A DNA stretch of 64,000 bases from an uncultured Romboutsia sp. (GTDB taxonomy: Bacteria; Bacillota; Clostridia; Peptostreptococcales; Peptostreptococcaceae): NCBI GenBank assembly GCA_937880075.1, contig CALFLM010000102.1, positions 1 to 64,000 on the forward strand, read 5' to 3'. The number at the start of each line of letters is the position of its first letter. Positions within the stretch are counted from its first letter, which is position 1. The notes under the pieces are model-generated. The model did not search any database and was not told the DNA's origin. It saw only the letters and a list, made by a program, of their open reading frames with translations. This document shows positions 26,040 through 35,072 of the stretch, one piece after another. Both the position numbers and the translations under genes were made by a program.

Positions 26040-26951
26040 TTGGTAAAAGAATTAAAAGATATGTTGGATATCCTTAAGATTGAAGAGAAATTAATTCTTT
26101 CTGTAGCTGCAGCAGAAGACAAAGAAGTTTTACAGGCTGTAAAAGATGCAGTAGAAAGACAAATAATAGAACCTATACTAGTTGGAGATATTTATAAAAT
26201 AAAGTCGATTTCAGAAGAAATAAACTTTGATTTAACTGGAATAAAAATATTAAATTCTAATAACATAGAAGAGAGTGCTAAAATAGCTGTTGAGTTAGTA
26301 TCAACTAAAAATGCAGATTTTTTAATGAAAGGTATTTTAGATACTTCAGTTCTTTTAAAATCTGTATTAAATAAAGATTATGGTCTTAGAGCTAATAGTC
26401 TTCTTAGTCATGTCGTTGCATATCAAATTAAAAATTATCACAAATTATTATTAATAACAGATGGTGGTATGAATATTTCACCTAATTATGAACAAAAAAA
26501 GGTGATACTTAAAAATGCTGTACAAGCAGCTAAAGCTTTAGGTATAGATACTGTAAAAGTGGCATGTCTTGCTGCTAAAGAAAAAGTGAATCCTAAAATG
26601 CAAGCTACTGTAGACGGAGATTTATTACAAAAGGCATCTATAGATGGTAAGTTTGGTAAAGATGTTATAGTTGAAGGTCCGTTAGCATTAGATATAGCAT
26701 TATCAAAAGAAGCGAGTATCATAAAAGGCTTTAAGAGTGAAGTATCAGGGGATGTTGATATTTTATTAGTACCTACTATAGAAGTTGGTAATGGAATAGG
26801 CAAATCATTTACATATATGGCTAATGCTAAATCAGCAGGAGTTATTATGGGGGCAAAAGCACCAATAGTATTAGTTTCAAGATCTGATAGTTCAGAATCA
26901 AAATTATATTCTATAGCATATGGAGCTCTTATAGCAAAAAATATTAAATAA
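26040..26951 (+). CDS. ptb: Phosphate butyryltransferase/acetyltransferase family protein
   Basis: 303-residue enzyme of the PTA/PTB family that interconverts acyl-CoA plus phosphate with acyl-phosphate plus CoA. Diagnostic segments are FLMKGILDTSVLLKSVLN, LLITDGGMNISPNYEQKKVILKNA, VEGPLALDIALSKEA, DILLVPTIEVGNGIGKSFTYMA and APIVLVSRSDSSESKL. It is closer to Ptb than to Pta by length and motifs; the true acyl substrate is uncertain. The start is TTG at 26040, after AAGGGGGG. It sits immediately upstream of cooS, as in C. difficile, and could drain acetyl- or butyryl-CoA to acyl-phosphate for ATP synthesis. Confidence 0.86.
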   Translation: MVKELKDMLDILKIEEKLILSVAAAEDKEVLQAVKDAVERQIIEPILVGDIYKIKSISEEINFDLTGIKILNSNNIEESAKIAVELVSTKNADFLMKGILDTSVLLKSVLNKDYGLRANSLLSHVVAYQIKNYHKLLLITDGGMNISPNYEQKKVILKNAVQAAKALGIDTVKVACLAAKEKVNPKMQATVDGDLLQKASIDGKFGKDVIVEGPLALDIALSKEASIIKGFKSEVSGDVDILLVPTIEVGNGIGKSFTYMANAKSAGVIMGAKAPIVLVSRSDSSESKLYSIAYGALIAKNIK

Positions 26952-27010
26952 TTTATAAAAATATATATTTTTAATTTAAATTTTTAAGATGATAAAAAGT
27001 TATTAAAAAT

Positions 27011-27041
27011 TTAACAAAATTAAATTAAATTAGCATATAAT
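27011..27041 (+). promoter_or_regulatory. Possible promoter of the acetyl-CoA pathway operon
   Basis: A perfect TATAAT (27036-27041) lies about 95 nt before cooS, but the best upstream box, TTAACA, is 19 nt away. The -10 element is convincing, the -35 less so. Confidence 0.4.
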
Positions 27042-27133
27042 CAAATTAAGAAATACAGAGACTTAATTTTTAATTGACATATCTTTTATTCATCCTGGAA
27101 TTTACAAATCAAGGTATAGGGGGATATAGGAAT

Positions 27134-29056
27134 ATGGATAAAAAAATGATGACTATTGATTTAAATAGTAAAGTATTATTAGATAAGGCTGAAAAAGATG
27201 GTGTAGAAACAATGTATGATAGAAAACTAAACATGAAGGCTCAATGTGGATTTGGTCTTCAAGGCAACTGCTGTAGAATATGTGCAGCTGGACCATGTAG
27301 AATAACTCCTAAAACACCAAGAGGTTTATGTGGAGCAGATGAACATGTTATAGTCGGAAGAAACTTTGCAAGAATGGTTGCAGCTGGAACGGCAGCTCAC
27401 TCTGACCATGCTAGAGGGATAGCTCATACATTATCTATAGCAAGTAGAGAAGGAAATTACACTATAAAAGATGAAGTTAAGTTATTAAACTTAGCTAAAG
27501 AGTGGAATGTAGAAACAGAAGGTAGAGATATTTATGATATTGCACATGAAGTAGCAGATATTGCATTAATGGAATTTGGTAAACCTCATGGTACATTAAA
27601 TTTCTTAAGTCGTGCACCTAAAGCAAGACAAGAATTATGGAATAAAAATTCAATTGCACCAAGAGCAATTGATAGAGAAATTGCTACATTAATACATTCA
27701 ACTCATATGGGCTGTACAGCAGATATAGATAGTTTAATAGACATATCAATGAGAACTTCATTGGCAGATGGATGGGGTGGATCAATGATAGGTACCATAT
27801 TTAGTGATATCTTATTTGGAACACCTACAGTAAGGCAATCAGAATCAAATTTAGGTGTCTTAGAAGAGAATAAAGTAAATATAATATTACATGGCCATGA
27901 ACCATCATTATCAGAAATGATAGTTTTAGCATCTGAAGATCCAGAATTAGTTGAACTAGCTAAAGAAGTTGGATCAGATGGTATAAACTTAGCAGGAATG
28001 TGTTGCACAGGTAACGAAGTTACTATGAGACACGGTGTAAAAACTGCAGGAGACTTCCATCAACAAGAACTTGCTATAATTACTGGCGCAGTAGAAGCAA
28101 TGATAGTTGACGTACAATGTATATTCCCATCATTGGCAAGGGTTGCCGATTGTTATCACACTAAATTCATAACAACATCTCCAAAGGCTAAAATAGCCGG
28201 ATCAACATACATAGAATTTTCAGAAGAAACTGCATATGAAGATGCAAAACAAATAGTAAGAGAAGCAATATTAAACTTTAAAAATAGAGATAAAGAAAAA
28301 GTATTAATACCTGAATTAAAGTCATCAACAACAGTAGGATTCAGTGAACAAGCAATATTAAGTCAATTGGATAGAGTTGTAAACTCTCAAATAGATAAGC
28401 CAGGAACTCTTAAACCATTAGTAGACTGCTTAAAATCAGGGGTGCTAAGAGGTGTAGTAGGTGTTGTCGGATGTAACAATGCAAGAAGTGTTTCAAATAA
28501 AGCACATATAGAAATAATGAAGGAATTAATTAAAAATGACATATTAGTAGTTACAACAGGATGTGGCGCTTCAGCAGCAGGTAAATATGGATTATTAACT
28601 AAAGAAGCTAGATCACTTGCTGGTAAAGGTCTTTTAACTGTTTGTGAATTAGTTGATATACCACCAGTTATACACTTAGGTTCATGTGTAGATTGTAGTC
28701 GTATATTACAAGTTGTTGCTGGCGTTGCTAACTTCTTAGATATGGATATATCTGAAATACCAGTAGCAGGTGTTGCTCCAGAATGGATGTCAGAAAAAGC
28801 AGTTGCTATAGGAACTTATGTTGTGGCTTCAGGTATAGACACATATTTAGGTATAATGCCTCCAGTAGGTGGTTCATCAAGAGCAGTAGAAATATTATGT
28901 AATCAATTACAAGATAAAGTGGGTGCTAAATTTACAGTTAATGAAAATCCAGAAGAATTAGCACAAATAATAATATCTGATATAGAAAAGAAACGTGTTG
29001 GTTTTGAAAAATTAGTTGAAGAAAAAATGAATCAAGTAATTGAAGTAGAAGCTTAG
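27134..29056 (+). CDS. cooS: Anaerobic carbon monoxide dehydrogenase catalytic subunit
   Basis: Ni-Fe-S enzyme reducing CO2 to CO (and the reverse), supplying the carbonyl group for acetyl-CoA synthase. The 640-residue product carries the N-terminal Cys array for the D and B clusters (CGFGLQGNCCRICAAGPCRI, about 37-56), HSDHARGIAH, and C-cluster ligand regions such as GMCCTGNE, VDVQCIFPS, VGCNNARSV, TTGCGASAAG and HLGSCVDCSR. The ATG at 27134 is chosen because AGGGGGATA (27118-27126) lies just upstream; the frame is open from 27074 without a better start. First gene of the pathway operon. Catalysis needs nickel, consistent with the nearby cooC and cooT genes. Confidence 0.97.
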   Translation: MDKKMMTIDLNSKVLLDKAEKDGVETMYDRKLNMKAQCGFGLQGNCCRICAAGPCRITPKTPRGLCGADEHVIVGRNFARMVAAGTAAHSDHARGIAHTLSIASREGNYTIKDEVKLLNLAKEWNVETEGRDIYDIAHEVADIALMEFGKPHGTLNFLSRAPKARQELWNKNSIAPRAIDREIATLIHSTHMGCTADIDSLIDISMRTSLADGWGGSMIGTIFSDILFGTPTVRQSESNLGVLEENKVNIILHGHEPSLSEMIVLASEDPELVELAKEVGSDGINLAGMCCTGNEVTMRHGVKTAGDFHQQELAIITGAVEAMIVDVQCIFPSLARVADCYHTKFITTSPKAKIAGSTYIEFSEETAYEDAKQIVREAILNFKNRDKEKVLIPELKSSTTVGFSEQAILSQLDRVVNSQIDKPGTLKPLVDCLKSGVLRGVVGVVGCNNARSVSNKAHIEIMKELIKNDILVVTTGCGASAAGKYGLLTKEARSLAGKGLLTVCELVDIPPVIHLGSCVDCSRILQVVAGVANFLDMDISEIPVAGVAPEWMSEKAVAIGTYVVASGIDTYLGIMPPVGGSSRAVEILCNQLQDKVGAKFTVNENPEELAQIIISDIEKKRVGFEKLVEEKMNQVIEVEA

Positions 29057-29187
29057 TAATATAAAAAATAAAAGGTTTTCGAAAGTAATATTTAATAATG
29101 TTTATAAATAAACGTATGAAAAGACAAAGAATTTAGATAAATATACATATTATTATATGATTTATCTATTAGAAAAGGTGGTATAAT

Positions 29188-29973
29188 ATGAAAATAGCGG
29201 TAACAGGTAAAGGTGGAGTAGGAAAGACAACTTTTTCTTCTATGTTGTCTAGAATGTTTGCAGATGATGGATACAGAGTAGTTGCTGTAGATGCAGACCC
29301 TGATGCCAATTTAGGTTTAGCATTAGGATTTCCAAAAGAAGTATATGATTCTATAGTTCCAATATCAGAAATGAGAAAATTAATTTCTGAAAGAACAGCT
29401 GCACAAACAGGAACTTTTAATAAAATGTTTAAATTAAACCCAAAGGTAGATGATATACCTAAAAATTATTGTAAAGAACACAATGGTGTTAGATTACTTA
29501 CGTTAGGTACTGTAGACTCTGGTGGTTCAGGGTGTGTTTGCCCAGAACATGTATTATTAAAAAGACTTTGCTCACATCTAATATTACAAAATAAAGATGT
29601 AGTAGTAATGGATATGGAAGCAGGAATTGAACACTTGGGCAGGGGAACTGCACAGGGGGTTGATGCTTTTATAGTAGTAGTTGAGCCAGGTGAAAGAAGT
29701 CTACAAACCTATAGAAAAGTTAAATCTTTAGGTAAGGATATAGGTGTTAAACAAGTATTTGTTGTAGGCAACAAAGTTAGAAATAAAGAAGATGAAGAAT
29801 TTATAATATCTAATTTAGAAGATGGAGAAGCTTTAGGTTTTATTTATTACAATCAAGATGTTATAAATTCAGATAGAAGTAATAAATCTCCATATGACAC
29901 TAGCCAAGAAACTAAAAATCAAATTGAAGTAATAAAAAATAAGTTGATTGGATTAAGTGTATCCTGTAATTAA
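29188..29973 (+). CDS. cooC: CODH nickel-insertion accessory ATPase CooC (copy 1)
   Basis: MinD-type P-loop ATPase of 261 residues that helps load nickel into the CODH C-cluster. The deviant Walker A GKGGVGKTTF (about 7-16) and VDADPDANLG follow the family. The CVCPEH segment (about 118) contains the Cys-x-Cys that binds Ni/Zn at the dimer interface, and VVMDMEAGIEHLGRGTAQGVD is the switch region. It lies directly after cooS, whose product it presumably matures. A second copy is at 36531. Confidence 0.93.
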   Translation: MKIAVTGKGGVGKTTFSSMLSRMFADDGYRVVAVDADPDANLGLALGFPKEVYDSIVPISEMRKLISERTAAQTGTFNKMFKLNPKVDDIPKNYCKEHNGVRLLTLGTVDSGGSGCVCPEHVLLKRLCSHLILQNKDVVVMDMEAGIEHLGRGTAQGVDAFIVVVEPGERSLQTYRKVKSLGKDIGVKQVFVVGNKVRNKEDEEFIISNLEDGEALGFIYYNQDVINSDRSNKSPYDTSQETKNQIEVIKNKLIGLSVSCN

Positions 29974-29993
29974 AAAGCTAAAAAGTAATAATC

Positions 29994-30036
29994 ATATATA
30001 TAAATTATTTATTAAACATAAATAATTTATATATAT
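29994..30036. repeat. Perfect 18-bp inverted repeat between cooC and fhs
   Basis: Arms of 18 bp composed only of A and T flank a 7-nt loop (30012-30018). There is no T-run after it, so it is more likely an mRNA processing or stability hairpin inside the operon than a terminator. Confidence 0.7.
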
Positions 30037-30076
30037 TGAAATTTAAATATTTAAATTATATGGGAGGATAGCAATT

Positions 30077-31753
30077 ATGGGATTCAAATCAGATATTGAA
30101 ATAGCTCAAGAAGCTAAACCACAAGATATAAGAGAGATAGCTAAAAAGTTAGGTTTAGGAGAAAATGAGATAGAATTATACGGTAAGTATAAAGCTAAAG
30201 TAGACTATAACTTACTAAAAAGAGGCAATAGTGATAAAAAGGCTAAGTTAATATTAACTACAGCTATAAATCCAACTCCAGCAGGAGAAGGAAAAACTAC
30301 TACTACTATAGGAGTTTCAGATGGATTAGCTAAATTAGGTGAAAATGTATTAGTTGCATTAAGAGAACCTTCTTTAGGTCCTGTATTTGGTATTAAAGGT
30401 GGAGCAGCAGGTGGAGGATATGCACAAGTTGTTCCAATGGAAGATATAAATTTACATTTCACAGGAGATTTCCATGCTATAGGAGCTGCAAACAACTTAT
30501 TAGCTGCTATGCTAGATAATCATATTCATCAAGGAAATGAGTTAGGGATAGATTCTAGAAGTATAACTTGGAGAAGATGCGTTGATATGAACGATAGACA
30601 ACTAAGAAATGTTGTTGATGGGTTAGGTTCAAGAGCGGATGGTGTAGCAAGAGAAGATGGATTTGATATAACAGTTGCTTCAGAAGTAATGGCAGCTTTT
30701 TGTTTAGCAAGTGATATAGTTGATTTAAAAGCTAGATTAGGAAGAATAATAGTAGGATACAACTTCCAAGGAGAACCTGTAACAGCAGAACAATTAAAAG
30801 CTAATGGAGCTATGGCAGCATTATTAAAAGATGCATTAAAGCCAAATTTAGTTCAAACATTAGAAGGAACACCAGCGTTTGTTCATGGTGGGCCATTTGC
30901 AAATATAGCTCATGGATGTAACTCTGTTATAGCTACAAGAATGGCTATGCACTTTGCTGATTACGTAGTAACTGAAGGTGGATTTGGTGCGGATTTAGGT
31001 GCTGAGAAATTCCTGGATATAAAATGTAGAATGGCTGATTTAAAACCTGATGCAGTTATAATAGTTGCTACAGTAAGAGCGCTAAAATACAATGGTGGAG
31101 TACCAAAAGACCAATTAAACACTGAAAACTTAGAAGCTTTAGAAGCTGGTCTTCCAAACTTATTAAAGCATGTTGAGAATATAACTAAAGTATTTAAGTT
31201 ACCAGCAGTAGTTGCTATAAATGAATTCCCAACTGATACAGAAGCAGAAATTAACTTAGTAAGAGAAAGATGTAAAGAACTAGGTGTTAATGTTGCTTTA
31301 TCTCAAGTATGGGCAAAAGGTGGAGAAGGCGGAATTGAACTAGCTAAAGAAGTTATAAGATTAACTAGTGAACCAAATGAATTTGAGTTCTGCTATGAAG
31401 ATGATTTAAGTATAGAAGATAAGATAAACGCTATAGCTACTAAGATATATGGAGCTGATGGTGTAGATTTTACTCCACAAGCTAGAAAAGAATTAGAAAA
31501 ACTAGAAAAATTAGGATTTTCTCACATGCCTATATGCATGGCTAAAACTCAATATTCTTTAACTGATGATCAAACTAAATTAGGTAGACCTACAGGATTT
31601 AGAATAACAGTTAGACAATTAACAGTATCAGCAGGAGCTGGATTTATAGTTGCTTTAACTGGTGCAATAATGAAGATGCCAGGACTTCCAAAGGTTCCAG
31701 CAGCTGAAAAAATAGATGTTGATGAAAATGGAATAATATCAGGATTATTCTAA
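30077..31753 (+). CDS. fhs: Formate-tetrahydrofolate ligase
   Basis: First folate step of the methyl branch: formate + ATP + THF to 10-formyl-THF. The 558-residue protein has a conserved P-loop TPAGEGKTTTTIG (about 71-83), LREPSLGPVFGIKGGAAGGGYAQV, TGDFHAIGAANNLLAA and FVHGGPFANIAHGCNS, all hallmarks of Fhs. It has a strong GGGAGG site, unlike most operon neighbours. No formate dehydrogenase gene is present in the window, so formate must come from another locus, from pyruvate formate-lyase or from outside. Confidence 0.98.
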   Translation: MGFKSDIEIAQEAKPQDIREIAKKLGLGENEIELYGKYKAKVDYNLLKRGNSDKKAKLILTTAINPTPAGEGKTTTTIGVSDGLAKLGENVLVALREPSLGPVFGIKGGAAGGGYAQVVPMEDINLHFTGDFHAIGAANNLLAAMLDNHIHQGNELGIDSRSITWRRCVDMNDRQLRNVVDGLGSRADGVAREDGFDITVASEVMAAFCLASDIVDLKARLGRIIVGYNFQGEPVTAEQLKANGAMAALLKDALKPNLVQTLEGTPAFVHGGPFANIAHGCNSVIATRMAMHFADYVVTEGGFGADLGAEKFLDIKCRMADLKPDAVIIVATVRALKYNGGVPKDQLNTENLEALEAGLPNLLKHVENITKVFKLPAVVAINEFPTDTEAEINLVRERCKELGVNVALSQVWAKGGEGGIELAKEVIRLTSEPNEFEFCYEDDLSIEDKINAIATKIYGADGVDFTPQARKELEKLEKLGFSHMPICMAKTQYSLTDDQTKLGRPTGFRITVRQLTVSAGAGFIVALTGAIMKMPGLPKVPAAEKIDVDENGIISGLF

Positions 31754-31764
31754 TAAATAATAAT

Positions 31765-31792
31765 GTGGAGTGTGGAAAGTTCCACACTCCAC
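31765..31792. repeat. Perfect inverted repeat between fhs and fchA
   Basis: 12-bp arms GTGGAGTGTGGA/TCCACACTCCAC with a 4-nt loop and no T-run afterwards. Probably an intra-operon processing or partial attenuation hairpin that lets fhs mRNA be more abundant than the genes downstream. Confidence 0.7.
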
Positions 31793-31827
31793 TACATAGT
31801 ATCTTTAGAGGATTTAAGGGGGAAATC

Positions 31828-32460
31828 ATGAAGATATCTGAAAAAACTTGTGTTGAATTTGTAGATATATTAGCTTCAAAGTCAGCCGTACCTGGAGGAG
31901 GCGGAGCAGCAGCTTTAGTTGGTGCTATAGGAATGGCTTTAGGTAGTATGGTTTGCAACTTAACTATAGGAAAGAAAAAGTACGCTGAATATGAAGATAG
32001 TGTAAAAGAAATATTAGCAAAAGCAGGAGAAATAGAAAAGAAATTATTAAGTATGATTGATGAAGATGCAAAAAATTTCTTACCTCTTTCAAAAGCTTAT
32101 GGACTTCCTACTTCAACTTATGAAGAAAAAAAAATAAAAGAAGAAACTATGGAAAAAGCATTAAAACTAGCTTGCGAAGTTCCAGTAAACATAGTAAGAG
32201 TATGTTTTGATGCTATAAAATTACATCAGGATTTAGTTGATAAAGGTTCAAGACTTGCTATAAGTGATGTGGGTGTTGGAGTTCAATGTTTAAGGGCTTC
32301 AATACTTAGTGGTCAGCTAAATGTAGCAATAAATATAAACTCTATAAAAGACATGGAGTATGTTGAAAAAGTAAGAAATGAAGTAAATAACTTAGTAGAA
32401 GAAGGCGTAAAAATATGTGATGAAGTTTACACTAAAGTAGAAAAAGCTCTAGAAAAATAA
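31828..32460 (+). CDS. fchA: Methenyltetrahydrofolate cyclohydrolase, FchA type
   Basis: Converts 10-formyl-THF to 5,10-methenyl-THF. The 210-residue helical protein belongs to the formiminotransferase-cyclodeaminase family: VPGGGGAAALVGAIGMALGSMVCNLTIGKKKY (read in pieces, about 17-48), DEDAKNFLPLSKAYGLP, and DVGVGVQCLRASI. The ATG at 31828 has AAGGGGGA (31816-31823) 4 nt before it. The frame extends upstream through the hairpin but has no supporting start. It works with FolD, whose cyclohydrolase activity it overlaps. Confidence 0.93.
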   Translation: MKISEKTCVEFVDILASKSAVPGGGGAAALVGAIGMALGSMVCNLTIGKKKYAEYEDSVKEILAKAGEIEKKLLSMIDEDAKNFLPLSKAYGLPTSTYEEKKIKEETMEKALKLACEVPVNIVRVCFDAIKLHQDLVDKGSRLAISDVGVGVQCLRASILSGQLNVAININSIKDMEYVEKVRNEVNNLVEEGVKICDEVYTKVEKALEK

Positions 32461-32528
32461 TTATTTAAAATAGAAAATTAATACAAGCTATACTTGTATA
32501 TTATATAAATTTTAAGGGGGCGTTTTTA

Positions 32529-33401
32529 ATGGAAGTAACTGCAACTAAAGGTCAAATAATAAAAGGAAAGCCAGTAGCTGATCAAATAAGCGAGAATTTA
32601 ATAAGAGAAGTTAATGAATTAGTTAAAGATGGTATAAATCCTAAGTTAGCTATAGTTAGAGTAGGAGCTAGAGGAGACGACTTAGCTTACGAAAGAGGGG
32701 CATTAAAGAGATGTCAAACTATAGGTATAAAAGCTGAAGTTGTAGAATTAGCAGAAGATGTAACACAAGAAGAATATGAAAATACATTAAGGAGTTTAAA
32801 TGAAAATAAAGATATTCATGGTATATTATGCTTTAGACCACTTCCTAAACAATTAAACGAAGAAGCAATAAAATACGTTATATCTCCAGAAAAAGACGTA
32901 GATTGCTTTAGCCCAATCAACTCTGCAAAAATAATGGAAGGTGACAAATCAGGATTCCCACCATGTACCCCAACTGCAGTTGTAGAAATATTAAAACATT
33001 ACGATGTTGAATTAAATGGTGCTAACGTAGTAGTACTTGGAAGAAGTATGGTAGTTGGTAAACCTGCATCAATGCTTTTATTAAATGAAAATGCAACTGT
33101 TACTATATGCCACTCTAGAACTAAAGATTTAGAAAAAATAACTTCAGAAGCTGATATATTAGTAGCTGCTGTTGGCAGAGCTAAAATGGTAAAAGAAAAC
33201 TTTATAAAAGAAGGAGCAGTTGTAATTGATGTTGGTATAAATGTTGATGAAAATGGAAACTTATGTGGAGATGTTGATACAGCATCTGTACAAGATAAGG
33301 TATCAATGATAACTCCAGTTCCTGCAGGAGTAGGTTCTGTTACAACATCTATACTTGCTAAGCATGTAGTTAAGGCTTGTAAGTCTCAAAACAATAAATA
33401 A
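32529..33401 (+). CDS. folD: Methylenetetrahydrofolate dehydrogenase/cyclohydrolase
   Basis: Reduces methenyl-THF to methylene-THF with NAD(P)H and can also perform the cyclohydrolase step. The 290-residue protein has the N-terminal substrate domain (KLAIVRVGARGDDLAYERGALKRC), IHGILCFRPLPKQLNE, VDCFSPINSAKIM, and the dinucleotide-binding domain VVVLGRSMVVGKPASMLLL with VIDVGINVDENG and TPVPAGVGSVTTSIL. RPLPKQL replaces the usual QLPLP motif seen in many FolD. The ribosome binding site is AAGGGGG, 9 nt from the ATG. Confidence 0.95.
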   Translation: MEVTATKGQIIKGKPVADQISENLIREVNELVKDGINPKLAIVRVGARGDDLAYERGALKRCQTIGIKAEVVELAEDVTQEEYENTLRSLNENKDIHGILCFRPLPKQLNEEAIKYVISPEKDVDCFSPINSAKIMEGDKSGFPPCTPTAVVEILKHYDVELNGANVVVLGRSMVVGKPASMLLLNENATVTICHSRTKDLEKITSEADILVAAVGRAKMVKENFIKEGAVVIDVGINVDENGNLCGDVDTASVQDKVSMITPVPAGVGSVTTSILAKHVVKACKSQNNK

Positions 33402-33430
33402 TATATTGTAAGTTTTAGGGGGAAATAGAG

Positions 33431-34111
33431 ATGATAATTTCTGAAAATAAGCCTATGAATGAAATCTTAGGATTTTTAAAAAATGCAGAGAAAGTAGTTT
33501 TAATTGGATGTAATCAGTGTGCTGCAACTTGTAAAAGTGGTGGAGAAGAAGAAGTTCTTAAAATGAAAGAAGTTTTAGAAGCAGAAGGAAAAACAGTTCT
33601 AGGATATAGTATATTAGATCCAGCATGTAACTTATTAAAATCTAAGAAAGATTTAAAGGCACTAAAATCTGAATTAGCAGATACAGATGCGGTTTTATCT
33701 TTAGCCTGTGGAGACGGAACGCAAACTATAGTTAAAAACCTTAAGAATATACCTGTTTATCCAGCAAACAATACTATGTTTATAGGGGAAACAAAGAGAG
33801 TTGGAGAATTTGAAGAAGCCTGTAAGGCTTGTGGAGAATGTGAGCTTGGATGGACTGGAGGAATATGTCCTGTGACTATGTGTGCTAAAGGATTAATAAA
33901 CGGTGCATGTGGTGGAGCTAAAAATGGTAAGTGCGAAATAAATAAAGATAATGATTGTGCTTGGGTAATGATATATGAAAGATTAAAAGATATAGATCAA
34001 TTAGATAATCTTTTAGAAATGAGACCAATGAAGGATTACTCTAAACAAAATAATCCAAGAAGTTTAAATTTAAAAGAAAAACAAGCACAAAAAACTACTG
34101 CTAAAGCATAA
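33431..34111 (+). CDS. metV: Methylenetetrahydrofolate reductase-associated subunit MetV
   Basis: Partner of MetF in acetogen-type methylene-THF reductase. The 226-residue protein has an early Cys pair region LIGCNQCAATCKSGG (about 25-39). A C-terminal Cys-rich block follows (about 138-183: CKACGECELGWTGGICPVTMC, read as separate pieces, then NGACGGAKNGKCE), able to bind Fe-S or zinc. It is located directly before metF, as in acetogens and C. difficile, and carries AGGGGGAAA as ribosome binding site. Confidence 0.92.
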   Translation: MIISENKPMNEILGFLKNAEKVVLIGCNQCAATCKSGGEEEVLKMKEVLEAEGKTVLGYSILDPACNLLKSKKDLKALKSELADTDAVLSLACGDGTQTIVKNLKNIPVYPANNTMFIGETKRVGEFEEACKACGECELGWTGGICPVTMCAKGLINGACGGAKNGKCEINKDNDCAWVMIYERLKDIDQLDNLLEMRPMKDYSKQNNPRSLNLKEKQAQKTTAKA

Positions 34112-34147
34112 GAGCTTCTAAAAGGTTATAAAAGGAGGATATTTTTA

Positions 34148-35029
34148 ATGAGCTTATTAAGAGAAACATTAGAAAGTGGAAAGTTTGCAGTTACAACTGA
34201 GATGGCACCTCCAAAGGGAACAGACCTTTCGCATTTGATAGAATGTACTAAACCACTAGTAGGAAGAGTTCATGCGGCTAACGTTACAGATTTTCAATCT
34301 GCAGTTATGAGAACTACCTCACTTGCTACATGTAAATTATTAAAAGATGTTGGATTAGAACCAGTATTACAAATGACGGGTAGAGATAGAAATAGAATAG
34401 CTATACAAGGTGAAATGTTATCTGCGGGCGTATTTGGAATAAAAAATATGTTAGCTTTAACAGGTGACCATACAGTAGTTGGAGATCATCCACAGGCTAA
34501 AGGTGTATTTGATTTAGATTGTATAGGTATACTTCAAACTGCTGAAACATTAATGGGAGGAAAGGATTTAGTTGGAAATGAACTGAAAGGTTCTCCAGAA
34601 TTTTACTTAGGAGCTTCAGTTACTCCAGAGTATGCTCCAATAGAAATACAATTAATGAAGATGCAAAAGAAAATAAATGCAGGAGCTAAGTTCTTTCAAA
34701 CTCAGGCAGTATATGATATAGAGCATATGAGAGAATTTAGGAAATTAACTAAAAATATGGACTGTAAAGTATTAGCTGGTATAGTACCTTTAAAATCTCC
34801 TGGAATGGCTAGGTTTATGACTGCCAATGTTCCTGGTATATTTGTTCCAGATGAACAAATAGAAAGATTAAAATCTGTAGGAAAAGAAAACTGGGTATCA
34901 GAAGGTATAAAGATGGCAGGAGAATTTATAAGACAATTAAGGGAAGAAGACTTATGTGATGGTGTTCATATAATGGCAATCGGAGCAGAAGAGAATGTTC
35001 CAGCAATATTAGACGAAGCTGGATTATAA
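34148..35029 (+). CDS. metF: 5,10-methylenetetrahydrofolate reductase
   Basis: Flavoprotein that reduces methylene-THF to methyl-THF, the last step before methyl transfer to the corrinoid protein. The 293-residue TIM barrel has VTTEMAPPKGTD (about 15-26), NVTDFQSAVMRTT, QMTGRDRNRIAIQGEMLSAG, LTGDHTVVGDHPQAKGVFDLD, GAKFFQTQAVYD and LAGIVPLKSPGMARFM. Its site AAAGGAGG is canonical, unlike most operon members. It presumably forms a complex with MetV. Confidence 0.95.
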   Translation: MSLLRETLESGKFAVTTEMAPPKGTDLSHLIECTKPLVGRVHAANVTDFQSAVMRTTSLATCKLLKDVGLEPVLQMTGRDRNRIAIQGEMLSAGVFGIKNMLALTGDHTVVGDHPQAKGVFDLDCIGILQTAETLMGGKDLVGNELKGSPEFYLGASVTPEYAPIEIQLMKMQKKINAGAKFFQTQAVYDIEHMREFRKLTKNMDCKVLAGIVPLKSPGMARFMTANVPGIFVPDEQIERLKSVGKENWVSEGIKMAGEFIRQLREEDLCDGVHIMAIGAEENVPAILDEAGL

Positions 35030-35072
35030 AAATAAAGAATTCTAAAATTAATTGTGATATGGGGGAATGGAT

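Noticed and set aside
27074..27133. Extended N-terminus of CooS starting at 27074
   Set aside because: The extra 20 residues are not CooS-like and include the AGGGGGATA ribosome binding site itself; ATG 27134 is well placed after it.
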